Origin: UMGS755 sp045602005
GTDB lineage: Bacteria; Bacillota; Clostridia; UBA1381; UBA9506
Length of the DNA stretch: 42,170 nucleotides
Direction of reading: 5' to 3'
Assembly: GCA_045602005.1 (NCBI GenBank)
Contig: JAZSAS010000063.1
Span: 1 to 42,170, forward strand
The notes below the pieces were generated by a model. It saw nothing but the letters and a program-made list of their open reading frames with translations, had not been told where the DNA came from and ran no database searches. Of the stretch, positions 15,111 to 24,800 are shown one piece after another (within the stretch, counting starts at the first letter, position 1; every line of letters starts with the position of its first letter). A program made the translations under genes and the position numbers.

Positions 15111-16742
15111 TTAGAATCCCATTCCGCCGCCGGGCATACCGCCGCCTGCGGGCATTGCCGGTTCGGGTTCGGGTTTGTTGGCAACAACGCTTTCTGTTGT
15201 CAGCACCATAGAAGCGATACTGGAAGCATTCTGCAAAGCAGAACGGGTTACCTTAGTCGGGTCAACAATGCCGGCCTTTAACATGTCGACATATTCACCT
15301 GTCAGGGCATTAAAGCCAATTTTATCCTCGCTGGTCTTGAGCTTCTCAACAATAACAGAACCTTCCATTCCGGCATTGAATACAATCTGACGAACAGGCT
15401 CTTCCAGTGCTTTCAGCACAATGGCAGCACCAGTCTTTTCATCGCCGGACAGGGTTTCAATCAGAGCCTCTACAGCTTTGATTGCGTTAATGTAGGAAGT
15501 GCCGCCGCCGGCAACAATTCCTTCTTCTACTGCAGCACGGGTAGCAGCCAGTGCATCTTCAATCCGAAGCTTCTTTTCTTTCATTTCGGTTTCGGTTGCA
15601 GCACCAACCTTAATAACAGCTACACCGCCAGAGAGCTTAGCCAGACGCTCCTGCAGTTTTTCTCTGTCAAAGTCAGAATTTGTTTCTTCAATCTGAGCCT
15701 TAATCTGACTGATGCGAGCCTTGATTTCATCTGCATTGCCGGCACCGTCAACAATGATGGTGTTTTCTTTCTGAATCTTAATCTGGCGAGCCTGACCCAG
15801 CTGGTCAATGGTGGTTTCCTTCAGTTCAAGACCCAGTTCCTCAGAAATAACCTCACCACCGGTTAAAATGGCAATATCCTTCAGCATTTCCTTTCTTCTG
15901 TCGCCAAAGCCGGGGGCTTTAACAGCAATACAGGTAAAGGTGCCACGGAGTTTGTTCACTAAGAGTGTTGCCAACGCATCGCCCTCAACATCCTCTGCGA
16001 TGATGACAAGCTTTTTGCCCTGCTGAACAATCTGCTCCAGGCAAGGCAGAATTTCCTGAATGTTGGAAATCTTTTTATCAGTAATTAAAATGTAAGCATC
16101 GTCTAAAACAGCTTCCATTTTTTCAGTATCAGTTACCATGTAAGGAGAGATGTAACCTCTGTCAAACTGCATGCCCTCAACAACCTCAGAGTAGGTTTCA
16201 GCAGTTTTAGATTCCTCAACGGTGATAACACCGTCGTTAGAAACCTTTTCCATTGCCTCTGCAATCAACTCGCCAACCTTATCATCAGCAGCAGAAATAG
16301 AAGCAACACGGGCAATATCATCCTTGCCGTTTACCTTTGCGCTGGACTTAACAATGTAAGCAACTGCAGCGTCAACAGCGTTTGCAATACCCTTTCTGAT
16401 AATCATGGGGTTAGCACCAGCTGCCACGTTTTTAAGACCCTCACGAATTAAAGCCTGAGCCAGCACTGTTGCAGTTGTTGTACCATCGCCGGCAACATCG
16501 TTTGTTTTGGTTGCAACCTCTTTAACCAGCTGAGCGCCCATGTTTTCAAAAGCGTCTTCCAGCTCAACCTCTTTTGCGATGGTCACACCATCATTGGTGA
16601 TTAACGGAGCGCCGAATTTCTTATCTAAAACAACATTTCTGCCCTTGGGTCCTAACGTTACCTTAACAGTATCTGCCAGCTTATTCACACCGGCTTCCAG
16701 GGCTTTTCTTGCATCTTCGCCGAATTTAATATCCTTTGCCAT
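15111..16742 (-). CDS. groEL: Chaperonin GroEL (Hsp60)
   Basis: This 543-residue subunit of the double-ring ATP-driven folding chamber is clear along its whole length. MAKDIKFGEDARKALEAGVNKLADTVKVTLGPKGRNVVLDK is the start. VAGDGTTTATVLAQALI holds the catalytic aspartate region, and the C-terminus ends in the glycine/methionine-rich tail GGGMPGGGMGF that lines the ring cavity. AAGGAGGAA-type sequence precedes the ATG, and the gene follows groES by 19 bases. Control is through the CIRCE element ahead of groES. Confidence 0.98.
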   Translation of the reverse strand: MAKDIKFGEDARKALEAGVNKLADTVKVTLGPKGRNVVLDKKFGAPLITNDGVTIAKEVELEDAFENMGAQLVKEVATKTNDVAGDGTTTATVLAQALIREGLKNVAAGANPMIIRKGIANAVDAAVAYIVKSSAKVNGKDDIARVASISAADDKVGELIAEAMEKVSNDGVITVEESKTAETYSEVVEGMQFDRGYISPYMVTDTEKMEAVLDDAYILITDKKISNIQEILPCLEQIVQQGKKLVIIAEDVEGDALATLLVNKLRGTFTCIAVKAPGFGDRRKEMLKDIAILTGGEVISEELGLELKETTIDQLGQARQIKIQKENTIIVDGAGNADEIKARISQIKAQIEETNSDFDREKLQERLAKLSGGVAVIKVGAATETEMKEKKLRIEDALAATRAAVEEGIVAGGGTSYINAIKAVEALIETLSGDEKTGAAIVLKALEEPVRQIVFNAGMEGSVIVEKLKTSEDKIGFNALTGEYVDMLKAGIVDPTKVTRSALQNASSIASMVLTTESVVANKPEPEPAMPAGGGMPGGGMGF

Positions 16743-16761
16743 TTCCTTGTTCCTCCTTCAA

Positions 16762-17046
16762 TTACTCTACAATTGCCAGTACATCGCTCTGCTTTAAGAT
16801 GGTGTACTCAACATCGTCAAACTTAATTTCAGTACCTGCATATTTGCTGGTGATAACCTTATCTCCAACCTTTAACTCCATTTTAACCTCTTTGCCATCA
16901 ACCATGCCACCAGGGCCAACTGCAACAATTTCAGCCATCTGGGGCTTTTCCTTAGCGCTGGCTGTTAAAATGATGCCGCTTTTTGTGGTTTCCTCAGCCT
17001 CAACCATTTTGATAACCACTCTGTCACCTAAAGGTTTGATGTTCAT
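16762..17046 (-). CDS. groES: Co-chaperonin GroES
   Basis: This 94-residue lid of the GroEL cage starts MNIKPLGDRVVIKMVEAEE and contains the mobile loop region TTKSGIILTASAKEKPQMAEIVAVGPG and the KVGDKVITSKYAGTEIKFDDVEYTILKQSDVLAIVE end. ATG 17046 is preceded by AAGGAGG. A longer reading frame upstream adds 17 residues that overlap the leader and are not conserved. First gene of the heat-shock operon. Confidence 0.97.
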   Translation of the reverse strand: MNIKPLGDRVVIKMVEAEETTKSGIILTASAKEKPQMAEIVAVGPGGMVDGKEVKMELKVGDKVITSKYAGTEIKFDDVEYTILKQSDVLAIVE

Positions 17047-17090
17047 GATATGTCCTCCTTCATTATATAAAAGATAGTTTAAACAATTTA

Positions 17091-17117
17091 TTAGCACTCT
17101 ATTCGAGTGAGTGCTAA
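17091..17117 (-). promoter_or_regulatory. CIRCE operator (HrcA binding site)
   Basis: TTAGCACTC (17091-17099), 9-base spacer, GAGTGCTAA (17109-17117): a perfect match to the CIRCE inverted repeat. It lies between the promoter and groES, so HrcA repression of groESL and release on heat stress is expected. hrcA itself is not in the window. Confidence 0.97.
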
Positions 17118-17127
17118 TCCAGAATAT

Positions 17128-17156
17128 ATATTACTCAATATTTCACATTTTGGCAA
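17128..17156 (-). promoter_or_regulatory. Sigma-A promoter of groESL
   Basis: On the minus strand TTGCCA (17156-17151) and TAATAT (17133-17128) are separated by 17 bases. The start would fall at the edge of the CIRCE, the usual layout. Confidence 0.75.
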
Positions 17157-17243
17157 ATATTATGCAGAGCCAAAATTTAAAATTATCACTTTTATCCTTT
17201 TAATAGCTCCTAATTCCTTTATTTTTCTTTTAATTACAAAATA

Positions 17244-17272
17244 TTGATAAAACAGCCATCCTCTGTTATACT
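17244..17272 (+). promoter_or_regulatory. Sigma-A promoter for the flavoprotein-hflX-yigZ operon
   Basis: TTGATA (17244-17249) and TATACT (17267-17272) have a 17-base spacer. The start is expected near 17279. The region 17157-17243 between the two divergent promoters is AT-rich with nothing else visible. Confidence 0.78.
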
Positions 17273-17311
17273 AAAGAAAGGTAAGAAATAATCCGAAAAT
17301 GAGTGATTTTT

Positions 17312-18562
17312 ATGGATTTTGATGTATTAGTTATCGGTGGCGGCGCAGCCGGCATGATGGCAGCAGGAACCGCCTCAGCCTATGGCGCCAAAACCTGTCT
17401 GCTGGAAAAAAACGAAAAATTGGGGAAAAAGCTGTTCATCACCGGTAAAGGGCGATGCAATGTGACAAACTCTGCACCCATCGCCGAATTTATGTCACAA
17501 ATGCCCGGTGATGGCCGGTTTTTATACAGCGCCTTTTCCGCTTTTAACAACGAAGACCTGCGCACTTTTCTTAAACAACAGGGTGTTGAAACCAAAGTGG
17601 AGCGAGGCGGCAGGGTGTTCCCCACCAGCGACAAGTCTTCTGATGTGATTCGTGCTCTTGCAAGCTACGCAGATTTCAGCCAGGTTGTTCGATTGCAGTC
17701 AAAGGTAACCGGTCTGTTTCTGGAAAACGGTGCCGTCTGGGGTGTGACCCTGGAAGGGGGCAAAAGATTGACTGCTTCTTGTGTCATTGTGGCCACCGGC
17801 GGCATGAGCTACCCCCAGACCGGTTCTGATGGTGATGGCTATCGTTTTGCAAAAAGCGCAGGGCACACGGTGGTTTCTCCCAAACCTTCTCTTGTGCCGC
17901 TGGAAACAAGAGAAGCATGGCCGAAAGATGCCATGGGACTATCTCTTAAAAATGTTTCTTTAACAGCCCTTAACCAAAAAAACAAGGTTCTCTATTCCGA
18001 AAACGGAGAGCTTTTGTTCACCCACTTTGGCCTGTCGGGGCCTTTGGTGCTTTCTGCCAGTGCTCACCTGCGGGATTATGAGCACGACCGCTATCGGCTT
18101 GTGATCGACCTAAAACCGGCGCTAACCAGCCAGCAGCTTGACAGCCGCATTCTTCGGGATTTTTCCGCCGAAACCAACAAAGATTTTATTAACAGCTTAG
18201 ACCAGCTGTTGCCCAAAAAACTGATTCCGGTCATCATTTCTCTGTCTGAGATTGACCCCCGAAAAAAAGTCAATGCCATCACAAAAGAAGAACGCAACCG
18301 GCTTGTGCAGCTGTTAAAAACACTAACGTTGACAGTGAAGCGTCCCCGGCCCATTGCGGAAGCCATTATAACTGCAGGCGGCGTCAGCACAAAGGAGCTG
18401 TTCCCAAAAACCATGGAATCACGACTCACCTCCGGTTTATACTTTGCGGGAGAGGTCATTGACCTTGATGCTTACACCGGCGGTTATAACCTGCAAATTG
18501 CCTTCTCAACCGGTTACCTGGCAGGGAAAAGTGCTGCAGAGAAAATTTTGAATATGCAATAA
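17312..18562 (+). CDS. HI0933/YhiN-family FAD-dependent oxidoreductase
   Basis: This 416-residue flavoprotein has the N-terminal dinucleotide-binding fold VLVIGGGAAGMMAAGTASAYGAKTCLLEKNEKLGKKLFITGKGRCNVTN, with the GKGRCNVTN stretch diagnostic of the HI0933 family. VIVATGGMSYPQTGSDGDGYRFAKSAGH lies near residue 160, and the C-terminal FAD-binding segment is GLYFAGEVIDLDAYTGGYNLQIAFSTGYLAG. The physiological substrate of this family is not established. The start is uncertain: ATG 17312 fits the family, while GTG 17303 adds only three residues. Neither has a good ribosome binding site; AAAGG lies about 30 bases upstream. First gene of a three-gene unit with hflX (17 bases apart). Confidence 0.9.
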   Translation: MDFDVLVIGGGAAGMMAAGTASAYGAKTCLLEKNEKLGKKLFITGKGRCNVTNSAPIAEFMSQMPGDGRFLYSAFSAFNNEDLRTFLKQQGVETKVERGGRVFPTSDKSSDVIRALASYADFSQVVRLQSKVTGLFLENGAVWGVTLEGGKRLTASCVIVATGGMSYPQTGSDGDGYRFAKSAGHTVVSPKPSLVPLETREAWPKDAMGLSLKNVSLTALNQKNKVLYSENGELLFTHFGLSGPLVLSASAHLRDYEHDRYRLVIDLKPALTSQQLDSRILRDFSAETNKDFINSLDQLLPKKLIPVIISLSEIDPRKKVNAITKEERNRLVQLLKTLTLTVKRPRPIAEAIITAGGVSTKELFPKTMESRLTSGLYFAGEVIDLDAYTGGYNLQIAFSTGYLAGKSAAEKILNMQ

Positions 18563-18579
18563 GCAGAAAGGATATGTCT

Positions 18580-19857
18580 ATGCCTTTACTCGAAACCAAA
18601 CAAGAACAAGAGCGTGCTGTTTTAGCCGGCGTTCACACCGGCAGCGGCGACCCCTTAAAAGATACAACCGAAGAGTCTATGGAGGAACTGGCCCGCCTTG
18701 CCGAGACCGCCGGTGCTGAAACGGTGGGCACTTTAGTGCAAAACCGTCCCAGTCCTGAAAATGCTACCTATCTGGGAGAAGGCAAGCTAGAGGAGCTCTG
18801 CGTAGCCTGCCAGACTCTGGAGGCCACATTGGTTATTTTCGACAGCGAGCTTTCCCCCATTCAGCTAAAGAACCTGGAAAAAGCACTGGGACTTCGGGTC
18901 ATTGACCGAAGCATGCTGATTTTAGATATTTTTGCCCGTCATGCCCTTTCCCGGGAAGGTAAAATTCAGGTGGAACTGGCACAGTTGAAATACATGCTCC
19001 CTCGTTTGACGGGCATCGGCACACAGCTTTCCCGTTTGGGTGCCGGCATTGGTACCCGTGGCCCCGGTGAAACGCGGCTGGAAACCGACCGTCGGCACAT
19101 TCGTCGCCGGATTCATCACCTGCAGGAAGCGCTTTCAGAGGTTCGAAAACATCGGGAATTGCTGCGGGCAGGACGAAAAAATGACAAGGCCATCACCGTG
19201 GCACTGGCGGGTTACACCAACGCCGGAAAGTCTACTTTATTAAATGTATTAACCGGCGCCGAGGTTTATGCCGAGGATAAGCTTTTTGCCACCTTAGACC
19301 CCACCGTCCGTGGCTTTTCTCTAGAGGACGGAAGAAACATTCTCATGATTGACACCGTTGGTTTTATTCGAAAATTGCCCCACCATTTGATTGAGGCCTT
19401 TAAATCTACCCTAGAGGAAATTTCACTGGCTGATGTAATTGTTCATGTAGCAGACGGCTCCAATCCGGAATATCTGCAGCATATTCAGGTTGTCAGCGGC
19501 ATTCTAACCGAGTTGGGTGCAGGAGATAAACCGGTTGTGCTGGCCTTTAACAAGGCAGACGCACGGCCGGAGAATTTAGAACTGCCGGCTCAACTGCCCG
19601 GCACTGACAAAACCGTGTGCATCAGTGCAAAAACCGGTGAGGGTCTAGACGAGCTGATTGCCGCCATTTCTGATGTGGCACCGGGAAAAAAACAGAAATT
19701 CTGTTTAAAAATCCCCTTTTCCCAAGGTGCCCTGCTTTCTGAGCTACACGAAAACCACCCCGTTTTGCAGGAGGAATATGAAGCCGACGGCACACGGGTT
19801 GAGGTTCTTTTAGACGCAAAGGAATATAATCGTTTTAAACCGTTTTTGACAGAATAG
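18580..19857 (+). CDS. hflX: GTPase HflX (ribosome-associated)
   Basis: This 425-residue GTPase rescues or splits stalled and stressed ribosomes. The N-terminal HflX domain includes the glycine-rich segment GIGTQLSRLGAGIGTRGPGETRLETDRRHI (about residues 145-175), followed by a coiled helix and the G domain: GYTNAGKSTLLNV (G1, about 207-219), DTVGFIRKLPHHLIEAFKSTLEE (G3) and NKAD (G4). A C-terminal domain follows. ATG 18580 was preferred over ATG 18574, because AGAAAGGA lies 7 bases from the former and only 2 from the latter. Length matches the family. Confidence 0.95.
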   Translation: MPLLETKQEQERAVLAGVHTGSGDPLKDTTEESMEELARLAETAGAETVGTLVQNRPSPENATYLGEGKLEELCVACQTLEATLVIFDSELSPIQLKNLEKALGLRVIDRSMLILDIFARHALSREGKIQVELAQLKYMLPRLTGIGTQLSRLGAGIGTRGPGETRLETDRRHIRRRIHHLQEALSEVRKHRELLRAGRKNDKAITVALAGYTNAGKSTLLNVLTGAEVYAEDKLFATLDPTVRGFSLEDGRNILMIDTVGFIRKLPHHLIEAFKSTLEEISLADVIVHVADGSNPEYLQHIQVVSGILTELGAGDKPVVLAFNKADARPENLELPAQLPGTDKTVCISAKTGEGLDELIAAISDVAPGKKQKFCLKIPFSQGALLSELHENHPVLQEEYEADGTRVEVLLDAKEYNRFKPFLTE

Positions 19858-19866
19858 AGGAGTAAC

Positions 19867-20496
19867 ATGGATAAGGATTACAGAACCATTCGTCAGCCTG
19901 CACGGGCTGAGCATATTGAGAAAAAATCCCGATTTATTGCCACCGTCCGTCCGGTGCAAACTGAAGAACAGGCTCTCCAGCTGATTGCAGAGATGCGGAA
20001 GGAATTTTCTGATGCCAGTCACAATACCTATGCCTATGTTATACGTAAAAATAACATTGCCCGCTACTCCGACGATGGCGAGCCGGGCGGAACGGCAGGT
20101 CTGCCCATGATGGAGGTTTTAAAGCAGGAACAACTCACAGATGTAGCCGTGGTGGTCACCCGATATTTCGGGGGCACCCTGCTGGGGGCAGGCGGTTTGG
20201 TGCGTGCCTATTCCAAAGGCGCAAAAATCGGTGTTGACGCAGGCAAAATCGCCGTTATGACCTATTGTGGCGAGGTTCAAATTTCTGTCAGCTATGACCT
20301 TTACGGCAAGCTGCAATATTTACTTGAGCAAGACGGCATAAAAGCGGAAAATACCGACTTTGGTCAAGAGGTTACCGTAACAGTTTATATCCCTGAAGCA
20401 GAAATGAAGGGCCTGGAAAAGAAAGTGATTGAATCCACCAACGGAAAGGCAACCTTCACCGTGGCTAACATGGGTCACCGACTAATGGATGTGTAA
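19867..20496 (+). CDS. YigZ/IMPACT family protein
   Basis: This 209-residue member of the UPF0029/IMPACT family has an N-terminal domain with KKSRFIATV, EFSDASHNTYAYVI, YSDDGEPGGTAGLPMMEVL and VVVTRYFGGTLLGAGGLVRAYSKGA, the conserved family block. A C-terminal ferredoxin-like domain (DUF1949) begins around residue 138. The biochemical role in bacteria is not settled; eukaryotic IMPACT acts in translation control. GAGGAG precedes the ATG, and it starts 9 bases after hflX stops, so co-translation with a ribosome-linked GTPase is likely. Confidence 0.92.
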   Translation: MDKDYRTIRQPARAEHIEKKSRFIATVRPVQTEEQALQLIAEMRKEFSDASHNTYAYVIRKNNIARYSDDGEPGGTAGLPMMEVLKQEQLTDVAVVVTRYFGGTLLGAGGLVRAYSKGAKIGVDAGKIAVMTYCGEVQISVSYDLYGKLQYLLEQDGIKAENTDFGQEVTVTVYIPEAEMKGLEKKVIESTNGKATFTVANMGHRLMDV

Positions 20497-20656
20497 ACAA
20501 TCCATAATTTTTGAAGACTCATAAAAATTGGTGCACAAAAAGGGTTGTCGTATATGAGGTAACCCTGCAAGAACATCAACGACAAAAGGTCGCAGTGAAT
20601 TTCACTGCGACCTTTCCTATTCTAACGGGCTTGCCCCGCAAAATGCAACCTTATTC
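20497..20656. other. Convergent intergenic region with hairpins
   Basis: It holds a small stem AGGGTT (20541-20546) / AACCCT (20561-20566), a 6-base TTGTCG/CGACAA pairing that would compete with it, and the strong terminator at 20585-20615. No gene seen. Confidence 0.4.
20585..20615. terminator. Bidirectional terminator, yigZ-like gene / prsA
   Basis: Perfect 14-bp stem AAAGGTCGCAGTGA / TCACTGCGACCTTT with a 3-base loop, between two convergent genes. Short T/A runs flank it on both sides. Confidence 0.88.
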
Positions 20657-21712
20657 TTATTTCACCTTAACACCATTGACAACATTTTGATGAATTTCAA
20701 TGGTCATTTCGGATTTATAACCGTCTACTAAAGCATTATATTTATCCTGCGACAGGTCAGCCTTAATGGTCTGTACGGCATTATCATAGTCCTCACCAGA
20801 GGTGGGAAGTGCAAATTTCTTAATGATATGCCAGCCATAAGAGCTTTCAACCAAATCAGAAATTTCGCCAACTGCCAGTGCAAAAGAAGCTTTTTCAAAT
20901 TCAGCAACCATCTCGCCCTTTGTAAAGGTGTAACCCTCAGGAGAATCTTCCATGCCGGGGTCTTCACCATATTCAGCAATCAGCGCATCAAAATTCCGAC
21001 CGGCCTTCGCCTTTTCTAAAACCTCTGTAGCTAAAGCCAGCTTTTCTGCCTTAACAGCCTCTGCTTTTTCTTCTTCAGTGAGTGTTGCCTCACCTTCTGT
21101 TGTTTCTGCTTCAGCAGCCTCTTCCTTTGTGTTGCTGATTAAAATGTGCTTAACACGCACATATTCCTTTTGATAAGCAGCAGCCACTTCTTCCTCTGTG
21201 GGGGCAAGTGATTCGGGGTTATTCACATTGATGTCGCTTGCAAAAGCATTTGCTAGTGCTGTTTTTGCCAGCAAATCAATCAACTGCTGGTCTGAAAGAC
21301 CGGTTGCATCCTGAATCGCATCAATCTGTGCTTTCTGTTGGCTGTCTGTAGATTTCACCATAGCACGATATTGCTTAATTTCTTCCGCAGAAGCGGCAAG
21401 ACCTTTTTCTTCTGCCTTAATGCAGGCGATTTCCACCCGCAGCATTTCCTCCAGCGCTCTGTTTTTAGCAGCTTCACCGGCTTTCACGCCGTCAATCTCC
21501 GCATCCCAGAAGCTTTCTGTGTCGGTTGTTCCGGATTCAGCCAGCATTTGCTGTTTCACATTCTCCAGATAGTACATAAACTCTGCCTTTGTTGCAACAC
21601 GGCCATTCACCGTGGCGATTTCTCTGGAAATCTGAAGTTTACCGCAACCGGCAAAGCTGAGTGCCAGACAGCATACACAAGCCAGCACGATGATTTTTTT
21701 CATTGTTTTCAA
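20657..21712 (-). CDS. prsA: Foldase lipoprotein, PrsA-type peptidyl-prolyl isomerase
   Basis: This 351-residue parvulin-type foldase sits outside the membrane and helps exported proteins fold. A lipoprotein signal KKIIVLACVCCLALSFAGC, with lipobox F-A-G-C, is followed by a SurA-N-like helical region (residues about 30-170). A parvulin domain begins at YVRVKHILISN and ends GEISDLVESSYGWHIIKKFALP. Between its first strand and the rest lies an acidic Glu/Ala/Thr-rich insertion (AEAETTEGEATLTEEEKAEAVKAEK). The start is not simple: AAAGGGAG lies 8 bases from a TTG at 21712 but 17 bases from the first ATG at 21703, so TTG is preferred. The gene has its own promoter in the end of mfd. Confidence 0.88.
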   Translation of the reverse strand: MKTMKKIIVLACVCCLALSFAGCGKLQISREIATVNGRVATKAEFMYYLENVKQQMLAESGTTDTESFWDAEIDGVKAGEAAKNRALEEMLRVEIACIKAEEKGLAASAEEIKQYRAMVKSTDSQQKAQIDAIQDATGLSDQQLIDLLAKTALANAFASDINVNNPESLAPTEEEVAAAYQKEYVRVKHILISNTKEEAAEAETTEGEATLTEEEKAEAVKAEKLALATEVLEKAKAGRNFDALIAEYGEDPGMEDSPEGYTFTKGEMVAEFEKASFALAVGEISDLVESSYGWHIIKKFALPTSGEDYDNAVQTIKADLSQDKYNALVDGYKSEMTIEIHQNVVNGVKVK

Positions 21713-21793
21713 AATCAACACTCCCTTTCTCCGCCTGTTTTTTGCAGCCGGAATATGTTTTTCATGCATTCAAGTTATAAAATCTCCCAAATC

Positions 21794-21822
21794 ATTATAC
21801 ACTATTTTATTTCATCATGCAA
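21794..21822 (-). promoter_or_regulatory. Promoter for prsA inside the 3' end of mfd
   Basis: On the minus strand TTGCAT (21822-21817) and TATAAT (21799-21794) are spaced 17 bases. The -35 lies in the last codons of mfd, so prsA can be expressed apart from the repair genes. Confidence 0.7.
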
Positions 21823-24800
21823 GTCCTTATAGGCTTGTAACAAACTTTTAATACAAGGAAGAGGGTGCTTTTTCTCCTCATTGGATAAGCGACAGGAGAA
21901 ATATGGTTTTTGCCCTGCAGACAGCAGAATTTTACCTTTATATTGCCCAATCAAAGCCGCTATACGGGAGGGGTCAAAACTATTTTTGAAATAGCAAAGC
22001 ACATGGTTGTCCCGAACCGTCACCTGAGAAATATCTGTCTGTTTTGCTAGTGCTTTCGTCTCTGCAGCCAAAAGCAAATTACCCACACAAACCGGATATT
22101 CCCCGAAGCGGTCAATCATTTCATCTGCCACCTCACGGCTATCCTCCTCAGAAACTACAGCACCAATTTTTTTATAAAATTCAAGACGCAAACGATGACT
22201 CCGAATGTAAGCCGCCGGAATATAGGCATCAGCCTCCAGGTCAAGCTGGGGTTCCCAATCCTCTAGCACTGGGGGCCGACCCTGCAATTCGTTGACACTT
22301 TCCTCAAGAAGCCGGCAATACATGTCATAACCCACGGTTTCCATGTGTCCATGCTGTTCGGCACCCAAAAGATTACCGGCGCCCCGAATTTCCAAATCCC
22401 GCATGGCAATTTTAAAACCGGAGCCAAATTCCGTAAATTCCCGAATGGCAGACAACCGCTTCACTGCCTCCTCACGCAGGGATTTATCCCGCCGATAGGT
22501 CAGATAGCAATAGGCACGGCGATTGCTGCGCCCTACCCGTCCACGAAGCTGATACAGCTGGGCGAGTCCCAAACGGTCTGCATCTTCCACAATCATGGTG
22601 TTCACATTCCGAATATCAAGACCGGTTTCAATGATGGTGGTGCACACCAAAATATCAATTTCTCCCTCCTGCATGAGCATCATCACATCTTCCAGTTCCT
22701 CAGGCTCCATTTGGCCATGGGCAAAACGAATGCGTGCCTCCGGCAGTTCCTGAGAAAGCCGCCGCACACAAGAGCTGATAGACTGGGTTCGGTTATGAAG
22801 GTAATATACCTGCCCCCCACGGGACAACTCCTTCTTAATCGCCTCCGCCACAATCACCGGATTATACTCCACCACATAGGTAGACACAGGATACCGATCC
22901 TGAGGCGGCTCGGATAACAAACTCATATCCTTAATATGCAACATGGACATATGCAGCGTTCTGGGAATGGGCGTTGCCGACAGCGTTAAAACATCTACAT
23001 TATTTTTCATTTCCTTAATGCGTTCTTTGTGGCGCACGCCGAACCGCTGCTCTTCATCAATCACTAAAAGTCCCAAATCGTGAAATTCCACATCCTTGCC
23101 CAGCAAGCGATGGGTACCGATGACAATGTCGGTTTCCCCTGATTTCAGTCGTTTTAAAATGGCATTTTGCTCCTTAGCAGAAATCAAACGGGAAATCAGT
23201 TCCACCCGAACAGGAAAGTCTTTCATGCGCCGTAAAAACGTATTAAAATGTTGAAGCGCTAAAACCGTGGTTGGTGCCAGATATGCCACTTGCTTAGAAT
23301 CCTGCACCGCCTTAAAGGCCGCACGAATTGCCACCTCGGTTTTGCCATATCCCACATCGCCGCAAACCAAGCGGTCCATAGGATGCTCACTTTCCATATC
23401 TGCCTTGACCTCTGCAATAGCAGTCAGCTGGTCTTCGGTTTCTTCATAGGGAAAACGATCTTCAAACTCCTTCTGCCAAACTGTGTCAGGAGCATAGGCA
23501 TAGCCCTTTGCCGCCTGCCTTGCAGCATAGAGCTGAATCAAACCCTGCGCTAGTTCTATGGTCGACTTTTTAACCTTTGCCTTTTGTCTTGAAAAATCAG
23601 CACCGCCCATTTTCGAAAGTCGAACACGGGCCTCCTTGCCGATATATTTCTGCAATAGGTCCAACTGGTCGCAGGGAACATATAAAAAGTCTGTCCCCGC
23701 ATACTGAATTTTTAAATAATCCTTAAAATGTCCCTCCACCTCCAGGGTATCAAGTCCCACATACTGACCGATACCATGGGTGGAATGAACCACATAATCA
23801 CCCACATCTAAATCATCAAAGCTTTTCAGTTTGTTTCCCTTGGCAGCCTTTTTGCGACGCACACGCCGGGATTCCCTGCCAAAAATTTCGCTGTCAGATA
23901 ATAGCACCAGCCCGCAACTGGGATAAGAAAAGCCCTTTTTCAGCTTTCCTTCAAGAATCAAAATCTGTCCCGACACCGCCTCTTCCGGATTTTGTGACAA
24001 AAAGACAGGAAAGCCTTGCTCCAAAAGTTCTCTGTGCAGTGCTTCGCTTTGCAATCTGCTGCCCGCCGCTAGCACCACCGCATTAAAGGTTGAAAGCCAA
24101 TGCCGCAAATCTTCATATAAAAGGTCCCGCCGACCGGAATAGGTATTCATGCCATGGGTAGTCAAATTGGCTATTGCCTTGGGATGGTAGTCACGGGTAG
24201 ACTGAGGCAGGGTGAAAAGTCCAATGAAAGGGTGCAAAAGCAGACGTGAGAACACTGTTTCATAATCGTGGATGTAAGTCTCCTCCGCCTTTTCAATCAC
24301 GCCTTTCTCTAAAAGACCGGAAACCGTTTCACCAATATCCCATAAATACCCTTCGGCCCGCTCCATGATTCGCTCCGGCTCATTTAAAAAAACCAAGGCC
24401 TGCTCAGGAAGATAGTCCACCACACAAGGATGCGTTTCAGACACAGAAAGTTGTTCTCTGGCGGCCTCCAGCCGCACCTGAGAGAGTCTTTGTACCGAGG
24501 TTTGCATAATGGGGTCAAACTCACGAATCGAGTCGATATCATCTCCAAAAAACTCAATTCTATAGGGGTTTTCTGCCGAGGGCGGATACACATCCACAAT
24601 GCCGCCCCGAGCGGAGAACTGCCCCTTTGATTCTACCAGCTCTTCCCTGATATAACCCATGGCTTCAAGCTGTGAAAGAAGCTGCTCCGTGGAATAGCTT
24701 CCGCCGTCTGACAGGGTGATGATGGTGCTTTTAAAGGCTGAAAAATCTGCGGCAAACTGCAAAAGTGCCTCAATGCCCAACACCAAAACGGCACTGTCTT

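Noticed and set aside
20541..20585. Competing hairpins as a riboswitch
   Set aside because: Only 6-base stems, located between two convergent gene ends with no gene downstream to control.
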